A stretch of DNA of 5,952 nucleotides from Anaerolineales bacterium. Lineage in GTDB: Bacteria; Chloroflexota; Anaerolineae; Anaerolineales; UBA6663. The stretch's first letter is position 1; every line of letters begins with the position of its first letter. The notes below the pieces were generated by a model. That model was not told the origin of the DNA, did not search any database, and was given only the letters and a program-made list of their open reading frames with translations. The position numbers and the translations under genes were made by a program. The DNA lies in NCBI GenBank assembly GCA_017999235.1, contig JAGOBN010000278.1:1-5952 (forward strand), written 5' to 3'. Below are positions 1 through 4,821 of the stretch, one piece after another.

Positions 1-120
1 CGCGATGGGCGGCCCGATGCTGAAGAACACGGTGCTGCTCAGGGCGGCCGCCCAGCCGGTCCAGGCCGCTCGCGCCGCCGCGGCCTGGGCCGGCTGAGGG
101 GTGAGGGTTTGGTCGGACAT
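1..120 (-). CDS. N-terminal fragment of a membrane transporter, probably EamA/DMT family
   Basis: Only the first 40 codons are present; the gene continues past the left edge. The ATG at 120-118 lies 3 bp after the stop of the MFS gene, and the frame is open to base 1. The translation begins MSDQTLTPQPAQAAAARAAW and continues with TGWAAALSSTVFFSIGPPIA. That is a short polar, Ala/Pro-rich leader followed by the start of a hydrophobic helix (from about residue 22) ending in a GPPIA turn. This resembles the first helix of EamA-type drug/metabolite transporters, where an 'S..FFS..PPIAR' pattern is common, but 40 residues cannot settle the family; an MFS or other polytopic protein is possible. No Shine-Dalgarno is obvious upstream, so translation is probably coupled to the MFS gene. 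It is the last visible member of the minus-strand operon. Confidence 0.55.
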   Translation of the reverse strand, partial: MSDQTLTPQPAQAAAARAAWTGWAAALSSTVFFSIGPPIA

Positions 121-123
121 GGC

Positions 124-1683
124 TTATTCACGCTGCGGCGGCGCGGCCGGGGCGCTCGGCTGCGCCGGCGCGTGCCGCACCAAAACCAGTAGCACCACCA
201 CCGCCGCCAAGCTCAGGCCGATGGAGATGAACATCATCATCCGGAAGCCGTCCACAAAGGCCAGCCGGATGGCGTGGTCTACGGCGGCGGTCAGGTCCGG
301 GCTGAGGTTGGCCGGCGGGCGGGCCGCGCCAATCTGGCGGGCCTGGGCCATCAGTTCGACGCGCGCTTCCGCCGAAAGCGGCAAGGCGGCGGTGTGGGTG
401 GCCAGCCCGCTCTGAAAGGCGTTGAGCAGGACGGCGCCAAACACGGCCACCGCCAGCATCTGGCCGACGCGCGTGACGGCGGTGTTGACGCCGGAGGCCA
501 GCCCGGAGAAGCGGCTGTCCAGGGCGCTGATAGCTACGGCGGTGAGCGGGACCACCATCAAGCCCAGGCCTATGCCAAAGACGATCTGCGCGGGGAAGAA
601 GGTGGTCCAGTAGTTGTCGGTCAGGCCGATGGCCGCGAACATCCAGTAGCCGGCGCAGCTGACCAGGATGCCGGCCGCGATCAGCGGCACCGCGCCCACG
701 CGGTCGGTCAGCCGGCCGACCGGCGTGGACATCAGCATCAATAGGACGACGGTCGGGATTTGCATCAGGCCGGCTTCAAAGGCGGTGTAGTGCTGGGCCT
801 GCTGCAAGTTGAGGGTCAGGAAGAAGAACAGGCTGCTCAGGCCGGCGTAGTGGATCAGCGTCACCAGGTTGATGCCCGTGAACGTCCGGTCGCGGAACAG
901 GCCCAGCGGCAGCATCGGGTGGGCGCTACGCGCTTCGATGACCACAAACGCCGCCGTCCCGATCACCCCCAGCCCCAGCGCCGCCAGCACGCCCGGGTGT
1001 CCCAGCCCCAGGAGCGGGCCTTCAATCAGGGCGTACAACAGTCCGCCCAGGCCGATCACCAGCGCCCCCACGCCCGGCCAATCCAGGCCGCCTGTGGCCT
1101 GCTCATCGCGGCTTTCGGGGACGTAGCGCGCGGCGACCACGTAGGCCACCAGACCCAAGGGGAGATTGATGAAGAACACGGCCCGCCAGGTGACGTTGTC
1201 CGTGAGCCACCCGCCCAGCAGCGGGCCGCTCAAGGTGATCAGCGGCGAGAGGGTTCCCCAGATCCCCAGCACCCGCCCGCGCCGTTCCGGGGCCACCAGC
1301 GCGTTGACGATGGCGTAGCCGCCGGGGATCAACAGCGCGCCGCCCAGCCCTTGCAGGGCGCGCATGACCACCAGCATCTCCAGCGTGGTGCTGAAGCCGG
1401 CGCCCAGCGAGGCCGCCACGAACACGATGAGCCCCAGGTTGAAGATCCGCACCCGCCCGTAGCGGTCGCTCAACATGCCGCCCACCAGCAGCAGCACCAC
1501 CGCCACCAGGATGTAAATGTCAATGATCCATTGCAGGCCGACGACGTCCGCCTGGAGTTCGCGCTGGATCACCGGCAGCGCCACGTTTAAGGCCGACTGA
1601 TCCAGGTACACCATCCCGTTGCCAAAGACGGCCACCACCAACACCATGACTTCAATCCATTGCGCCGAACGCGGCTGGGTCAT
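124..1683 (-). CDS. DHA2-family (EmrB/QacA-type) 14-TM MFS drug exporter
   Basis: This 519-residue protein is the usual length for DHA2 (14-helix) proton-driven exporters of the cytoplasmic membrane. Visible family motifs are LDQSALNVALPVI at about 27-39 (motif D1, first helix), GGMLSDRYGRVR at 68-79 (motif A, cytoplasmic loop 2-3), RALQGLGGALLIPGG at 108-122 (motif B, helix 4), and GPLLGGWLTDNVTWRAVFF at 153-171 followed by INLPLG (antiporter motif C). A hydrophilic loop at about 425-475 before the last helix is typical of the family, and the C-tail is Ala/Pro-rich. The ATG at 1683 is preceded by GGAAGAG (1690-1696) with a 6-base spacer, a good Shine-Dalgarno lying in the end of the upstream gene. 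The gap from the upstream stop is 3 bp. Substrate is unknown; the family exports many cationic drugs, bile salts or metabolites. The family call is firm, the substrate is not. Confidence 0.95.
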   Translation of the reverse strand: MTQPRSAQWIEVMVLVVAVFGNGMVYLDQSALNVALPVIQRELQADVVGLQWIIDIYILVAVVLLLVGGMLSDRYGRVRIFNLGLIVFVAASLGAGFSTTLEMLVVMRALQGLGGALLIPGGYAIVNALVAPERRGRVLGIWGTLSPLITLSGPLLGGWLTDNVTWRAVFFINLPLGLVAYVVAARYVPESRDEQATGGLDWPGVGALVIGLGGLLYALIEGPLLGLGHPGVLAALGLGVIGTAAFVVIEARSAHPMLPLGLFRDRTFTGINLVTLIHYAGLSSLFFFLTLNLQQAQHYTAFEAGLMQIPTVVLLMLMSTPVGRLTDRVGAVPLIAAGILVSCAGYWMFAAIGLTDNYWTTFFPAQIVFGIGLGLMVVPLTAVAISALDSRFSGLASGVNTAVTRVGQMLAVAVFGAVLLNAFQSGLATHTAALPLSAEARVELMAQARQIGAARPPANLSPDLTAAVDHAIRLAFVDGFRMMMFISIGLSLAAVVVLLVLVRHAPAQPSAPAAPPQRE

Positions 1684-1686
1684 CGG

Positions 1687-2562
1687 TCACTCTTCCAGAT
1701 GGGGTAAGCGCCACACGGTCCACGCCAGGCCGGCCGGGATGAGGCCGGCCCGGCCGAGGGTGAAGATCGCCCACGGTAACAGCCAGACGAAGATCTGTTC
1801 CAGCCGGCCGGCCAGCAGGCTGGGGCCGAAGACCCCCGCCGCCAGCGGCGGGCCGGCGATCACCAGCAGCAGCAACAGGCCGCTCAAGGCCAGGGCGCCG
1901 CCGGCCGCCAGCGCATACGCCAGGCTGACGCCTACTCGCGGCTCCAAGGTGGAGCACGCCAGCCCCAGACAGGCCCCGCTCAGCGCGTTGATCTGCGGCC
2001 GGTAGATGAATAACCCGTAGGCGCCGCCCAGGAGCGCGGCGCCGCCCCAGGCCGGCCACGCGGCCGTGAACGGCGAAGACCGGTCGGTGATGAGCATCAG
2101 CCCAAAGAGCGGCAGGGCCAGGGCCGTCCCGAGCCAGCGGGCGCGCGCCACCAACCCCGCGCCCTCGCGAGTGAGCGCCGTCAGGGCCGCCAGCTTGCCC
2201 AGGACGATCTCGCTGGCGCTGAGCGGTGTGGCCCGCAAGAGCGCCCAGGTTTGGCCGCGGCGTTCGCGCACCACGCCCCAGACGGCTGGCAGCGCCATCA
2301 GCCAGCCCAAAGCTTCATCCAGCAACCCGTAGCCCACCAACAGCGGCGGGTAGATCAACAAGGCCGCCGGCAGCAGGCACAAATTGAACAGCGCCAGCCA
2401 GGCTAGGCCGTCGCTCAGGCGCCAGCCGCCCCCCAGCCGTCGTTCCCAGTAGCGCAGTTCGGAGCGAAAGATCGGCGAGCGCGGCCACCCCTGCCAGGCG
2501 GCCCACCAGCCCGGCCAACGCGCTCGGTCATCGTAGGGCGGGGCGGCCTCGCGCCGAATCAC
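1687..2562 (-). CDS. ABC-2-type permease-like polytopic membrane protein
   Basis: This 291-residue protein is very hydrophobic. It has a polar N-terminus rich in Trp and Arg (residues 1-50), then likely membrane segments at about 52-76, 84-97, 143-160, 166-187, 211-236 and 254-275. The stretch at 99-126 (RERRGQTWALLRATPLSASE followed by IVLGKLAAL) matches the 'E R ..gT.e.LL.tPls..ei..GK' signature of ABC-2 membrane subunits, which places the family. No cognate ATPase lies nearby, so the partner must be elsewhere or the protein works differently. The start is GTG at 2562, 2 bp after the stop of the enzyme gene. There is no purine-rich Shine-Dalgarno before it (the sequence is C-rich), so I infer initiation by coupling. 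The next in-frame Met is residue 89, too far inside. It ends 3 bp before the MFS start. Three GGCCGGCC octamers cluster near its 3' end. Function and substrate are not known. Confidence 0.72.
   Translation of the reverse strand: MIRREAAPPYDDRARWPGWWAAWQGWPRSPIFRSELRYWERRLGGGWRLSDGLAWLALFNLCLLPAALLIYPPLLVGYGLLDEALGWLMALPAVWGVVRERRGQTWALLRATPLSASEIVLGKLAALTALTREGAGLVARARWLGTALALPLFGLMLITDRSSPFTAAWPAWGGAALLGGAYGLFIYRPQINALSGACLGLACSTLEPRVGVSLAYALAAGGALALSGLLLLLVIAGPPLAAGVFGPSLLAGRLEQIFVWLLPWAIFTLGRAGLIPAGLAWTVWRLPHLEE
1728..1813. repeat. Cluster of three GGCCGGCC octamers
   Basis: The 8-bp palindrome GGCCGGCC occurs at 1728-1735, 1743-1750 and 1806-1813, three times in 86 bp near the 3' end of the ABC-2-like gene. 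Seven further copies lie at 2050-2057, 3123-3130, 3440-3447, 4118-4125, 5149-5156, 5348-5355 and 5481-5488. In this cluster all three copies encode an Ala-Gly pair in the same codon phase, so some of the local density may come from protein composition. Confidence 0.6.
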
Positions 2563-2564
2563 GG

Positions 2565-3581
2565 TCAGGGGATGGGATGCGCCATCTGGATGGGCGGCGC
2601 GGTCCGGGTCAATTCGCCCGGCTGTTCGGTGAGCACGGCGCCGGCCGGCGACAAGAGGCTCGCGGAGATTGTGCCGCCGAAGTGGCCGACGTGCGCGCGC
2701 AGGGCCTTCCGCAGGGTCTGACTGGCGCTCACGCCGCGCACCAGGCCAAAGAGCGCCAGGCCCGCCGGGCTCCGGCCAAACACGGCCGCGCCCTCGGCGC
2801 GCATCACTTCCAGCGTGGCGCGCGTCTCGGCATCCACGGCCGGCGCGTCCGGGGTCTGCGCCAGGGCAGCGGCGTTAAGCGCGGCCAGGTCCCGCCAGGC
2901 GCCGGCAAACGCGGCGAAATCATCCCGCTCCAGCGCCGGGAACAACCGCTCCTGAACCAGCCGGCCGGTCTCGGCGCTCAGGTACGGCGCGGCGCCGCGC
3001 ACGGCCGCCAGGCGGCGGGCCTCCAGGTCGGCCGGCGTGCCGTCCGGCGTCCGTGGCAGCACCAAGATCACCACCCAATCGTCGTCCTGGTCCGCGTGGG
3101 TCACCAGGCCGCGCCGCAAAACGGCCGGCCAAGCGCCGGCCGGAGATTCGGCGTCCACCAGCAGCACACCGCCCTGCGCGGCGCCCCAGGCGGCCGGCGC
3201 CTCGTCGGGGGAGAGGCCTAAGGCGAGGGCCAGGCCGGCGGTGTCCGGCGCGGCTTCGCCGGCGGTCCAGGCCAGCGCGCGGGCCGCCGCCAGCCCCAGG
3301 GCCGGGTCGGCGCCCAAGCCCATGTGGCTGGGGATCGCCCATTCGATCTGCAGTTCGGTGTGCGCGGCCGCCGGGCGGTGCGCGGCGAAGCGTTCCGCGT
3401 AGCGGTGCGCGATGTGCGCGCGCGGCCCCGTAATCGCGAGGCCGGCCGGGTTGGCCTGGGCGCGGAGTTCGATGGGCGGATACTGCAGGCTCGCGCTCAC
3501 CCAGGCCAGCTTTTCGGAAGCGGGGTCGAGGCGTGCCAGGCCCAGGGGCAGACTGCACGGGGCATTGATCTCGACAAACAT
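2565..3581 (-). CDS. GHMP-fold protein, diverged beta-RFAP synthase (MptG)-like
   Basis: This 338-residue soluble protein has the order of blocks seen in beta-ribofuranosylaminobenzene 5'-phosphate synthases: APCSLPLGLARLD at 7-19 (family P.RLH.GL), IPSHMGLGADPALGLA at 83-98 (family IP.H.GLGSGTQLALA), DWVVILVLP at 168-176, an acidic/helical block RLVQERLFPALERDDFAAFA at 207-226, and FGRSPAGLALFGL at 268-280 (family GQSSWGP..YG). Authentic enzymes join PRPP and p-aminobenzoate, with loss of CO2, in methanopterin synthesis. Here several signature residues differ (RLH to SLP, GSGTQ to GADPA, GQSSWG to GRSPAG), so the substrate may differ or activity may be lost. The start chosen is ATG 3581, which begins the first beta strand (MFVEINAP). 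A TTG at 3644 would add 21 Arg-rich residues drawn from the intergenic region and is unlikely. It heads the minus-strand operon, with the next gene 2 bp away. Family call moderate, exact reaction unproven. Confidence 0.75.
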   Translation of the reverse strand: MFVEINAPCSLPLGLARLDPASEKLAWVSASLQYPPIELRAQANPAGLAITGPRAHIAHRYAERFAAHRPAAAHTELQIEWAIPSHMGLGADPALGLAAARALAWTAGEAAPDTAGLALALGLSPDEAPAAWGAAQGGVLLVDAESPAGAWPAVLRRGLVTHADQDDDWVVILVLPRTPDGTPADLEARRLAAVRGAAPYLSAETGRLVQERLFPALERDDFAAFAGAWRDLAALNAAALAQTPDAPAVDAETRATLEVMRAEGAAVFGRSPAGLALFGLVRGVSASQTLRKALRAHVGHFGGTISASLLSPAGAVLTEQPGELTRTAPPIQMAHPIP

Positions 3582-3600
3582 TGGTTTCTCTAACCTCACT
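3582..3600 (-). promoter_or_regulatory. Ribosome-binding region supporting the ATG at 3581
   Basis: Read on the minus strand, this stretch contains AGAGA (3587-3591) 5 bases before the ATG and GAGG (3594-3597) 12 bases before it. Either is a weak to moderate Shine-Dalgarno. Their presence favours ATG 3581 over the TTG at 3644. The AGAGA sits in the 5-base loop of a 4-bp inverted repeat (GGTT/AACC, 3583-3586 with 3592-3595), which is probably chance. Confidence 0.4.
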
Positions 3601-3656
3601 GCAAGGGCGCGCCGGCCTGAGTGACGATCAACGCTGGGCCTCAAGCTGGCGGCGGG

Positions 3657-3662
3657 ATTTTA
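3657..3662 (-). promoter_or_regulatory. Possible -10 box for the minus-strand operon
   Basis: On the minus strand this reads TAAAAT, five of six matches to TATAAT, in the only AT-rich patch upstream of the enzyme gene. It would start transcription near 3650 and give a leader of about 69 bases. No good -35 element is found 16-18 bp upstream (GTGGCT region). A second candidate, TATACT at 3691-3686, overlaps the plus-strand box. The exact site is uncertain, but a promoter somewhere in 3582-3699 is required because the flanking genes diverge here. Confidence 0.3.
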
Positions 3663-3687
3663 GATAAAGACCATCCAGAAGCCACAG

Positions 3688-3693
3688 TATAAT
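3688..3693 (+). promoter_or_regulatory. Consensus -10 box (TATAAT) placed for a leaderless mRNA
   Basis: A perfect TATAAT occupies 3688-3693 and the ATG of the plus-strand gene begins at 3700. With the usual -12 to -7 placement the transcript would begin on base 3700, the A of the start codon, so the mRNA would have no leader. In agreement, there is no room for, and no sign of, a Shine-Dalgarno. The -35 region is weak: TAAAGA at 3665-3670 with a 17-bp spacer matches only three of six consensus bases, and no extended TG precedes the box. The local AT-richness (3657-3693) stands out against the GC-rich surroundings. Confidence 0.65.
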
Positions 3694-3699
3694 CGCTCT

Positions 3700-4113
3700 A
3701 TGTCAGAGATGAGCCGGCAACGCCGCATCTTGATCGGAGTCGGGCTTGGCGGCGGGCTGTGCGCGTGTTGGCTGGTAGGGGTGTTGGGGTGGTGGGTGGC
3801 CGAGGCGTATAGCGCGGCGGATTATCCAGGCGCGCTGCCGGTGGCCAACCACAGCCTGTACCGCCTCAGCCCAATGCCGAACCTGCGGCGGGATACGTCT
3901 TACCGCTCCACCGACGATTTTCCGCGGCTTTACCACTGGTATTCACGCCGCTTCAGCCTGGGTCCGGAGGCCGGCGCCGCCAGCGCCTGCATCACCATGC
4001 AGAAAGCGGACAGCGTGCTCCTGCTGCACCGCGAGACTACCGTGGTGATCTGCGATGCCGGGCTGGACCGCCTGATCTTCGTCACGCGCATCTTCGGCCT
4101 GCGCTGGCGCTGA
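3700..4113 (+). CDS. Unidentified single-pass membrane-anchored protein, 137 aa
   Basis: I do not recognise this family by name. The N-terminus is basic (residues 1-9, with RQRR at 6-9). One hydrophobic helix follows at about 10-33 (rich in Gly, Leu, Val, Trp), then a globular region to residue 137. The basic N-terminus predicts N-inside, C-outside topology, putting residues about 35-137 on the outer face. That region opens with DYPGALPVANHS (41-52) and contains RRDTSYRSTDDFPRLYHWYS (63-82). The latter resembles extracytoplasmic domains in which a 'Y-T-D-D-x-P-x-V-x-x-W-Y' segment precedes a strand-rich fold. Cysteines at 98 and 118 could form a disulfide there; Cys21 and Cys23 lie in the helix and do not make a lipobox. 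ATG 3700 is chosen because of the TATAAT position; an ATG at 3709 is the alternative. It is the only plus-strand gene, monocistronic, convergent with the CBS gene 32 bp away. Confidence 0.8.
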   Translation: MSEMSRQRRILIGVGLGGGLCACWLVGVLGWWVAEAYSAADYPGALPVANHSLYRLSPMPNLRRDTSYRSTDDFPRLYHWYSRRFSLGPEAGAASACITMQKADSVLLLHRETTVVICDAGLDRLIFVTRIFGLRWR

Positions 4114-4145
4114 CCGCGGCCGGCCCGGCAGCCTCCGCGCCGCGC
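4114..4145. other. Convergent gap without a clear terminator
   Basis: This 32-bp gap lies between two converging genes. It is almost pure G+C and contains a GGCCGGCC octamer (4118-4125). The only inverted repeat I see is CGCGG (4115-4119) with CCGCG (4135-4139), a 5-bp stem with a 15-base loop and no following T-run on either strand. It does not qualify as a Rho-independent terminator. How the two transcripts are stopped is not visible. Confidence 0.5.
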
Positions 4146-4820
4146 TTACTGGCTGGTCTTGGTGGCCTTGGTCTCGCGCAGGTCCACCAGCACTTGATCC
4201 GGGATGCCGTTCAGCGTCCGCTCTAATTCCTCGCGCGTGCAGTGCCGGACCTTCAGGATCACGTCCCAAAAGCCGGGATGGCGCGGCGAGCGCACGCTTC
4301 CCATGGCCATGATGCCCCAGCCCTGGTCGCCGATGGCGCGCACGGTCTTGCGGAATTCGCCCAGGCGGTCCGGCACGCGCACCACGGCCCGCCAGCCGGC
4401 GTCGATGGCGCCCAGCAGGTTCTGCAGCTCCACCAATAAATCGGTCTCGGTGATGATGCCGATGACCACGCCGTCTGCCACCACCGGCAGGCCGCTGATC
4501 TTGTGCTGGATCATCAGCTCGGCCGCGGCCTCCAGGGTGGCGTCCGGGTGGATGGTGTGCAAATCCGGCCCGGAGATCATCACTTTGCTGACGGTCAGCT
4601 CGGACAGGAAGCGGTTGAGTTCCCAGACGTTCAGGCTAGTCAGTTGATCCATGGAAACCGCCAGCCGCCGGGTGGTCACCAGGCCCAGCAGCCGCTTGCC
4701 GTCCCCCACCACCGGCAGGTGGCGGATGTGGTTGTCAACCAACAGCTTCTGGGCCTCGGTCACCTTGAGCGCGGGCTCCACCATGATGGGGTGGGAGGTC
4801 ATATAGTCTTTAACCAGCAT
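4146..4820 (-). CDS. CBS-CBS-ACT domain regulatory protein
   Basis: This 224-residue soluble protein has three small domains. CBS 1 spans about 1-58 (VKDYMTSHPIMVEPALKVTE, then HIRHLPVV at 31-38 and LLGLVTTRRL at 44-53). CBS 2 spans about 76-133 (VSKVMISGPDLHTIHPDATL, then KISGLPVV at 107-114 and VIGIITETDLL at 119-129). Together they form a Bateman module of the kind that binds adenine nucleotides or S-adenosyl ligands. Residues about 142-215 (WRAVVRVPDRLGEFRKTVRA and following) look like an ACT-type ligand domain, giving the AcuB-like architecture. There are no membrane or catalytic segments, so a sensing or regulatory role is inferred. ATG 4820 is well supported by AAGAGGA at 4826-4832. 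The start lies 1 bp after the stop of the peptide-transporter ATPase (TGA-C-ATG), so the two are almost certainly co-expressed. The ligand and target are unknown; control of the transporter is one possibility. Confidence 0.9.
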   Translation of the reverse strand: MLVKDYMTSHPIMVEPALKVTEAQKLLVDNHIRHLPVVGDGKRLLGLVTTRRLAVSMDQLTSLNVWELNRFLSELTVSKVMISGPDLHTIHPDATLEAAAELMIQHKISGLPVVADGVVIGIITETDLLVELQNLLGAIDAGWRAVVRVPDRLGEFRKTVRAIGDQGWGIMAMGSVRSPRHPGFWDVILKVRHCTREELERTLNGIPDQVLVDLRETKATKTSQ

Positions 4821-4821
4821 G

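Noticed and set aside
760..1590. A long open frame of 276 codons on the plus strand opposite the MFS gene.
   Set aside because: Its product is an implausible Gln/His/Arg-rich low-complexity sequence, and it lies entirely antisense to a gene with intact DHA2 motifs. Long antisense frames are expected in GC-rich coding DNA.
2577..3221. Long plus-strand and alternative minus-strand frames across the beta-RFAP-synthase-like gene.
   Set aside because: They are Arg/Gly/Pro-rich shadow translations without motifs. The chosen minus-strand frame has coherent family blocks throughout.
3583..3595. A small hairpin (GGTT/AACC) with the putative Shine-Dalgarno in its loop, suggesting translational control.
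   Set aside because: The stem has only 4 bp with two A-T pairs; this size arises by chance and is unlikely to be stable.
3582..3644. A 21-residue N-terminal extension of the GHMP-like protein from TTG 3644.
   Set aside because: The extension is Arg-rich, begins with a rare start codon, and precedes a natural first beta strand at MFVEINAP that has its own Shine-Dalgarno-like bases.
3700..3768. A lipoprotein signal peptide for the plus-strand protein, because Cys21 and Cys23 sit in the hydrophobic stretch.
   Set aside because: The residues before Cys21 are GGGL and before Cys23 are LCA, which do not form a lipobox; an uncleaved anchor is more likely.
4115..4139. A bidirectional terminator between the convergent genes.
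   Set aside because: There is only a 5-bp stem with a 15-base loop and no T-run on either strand.
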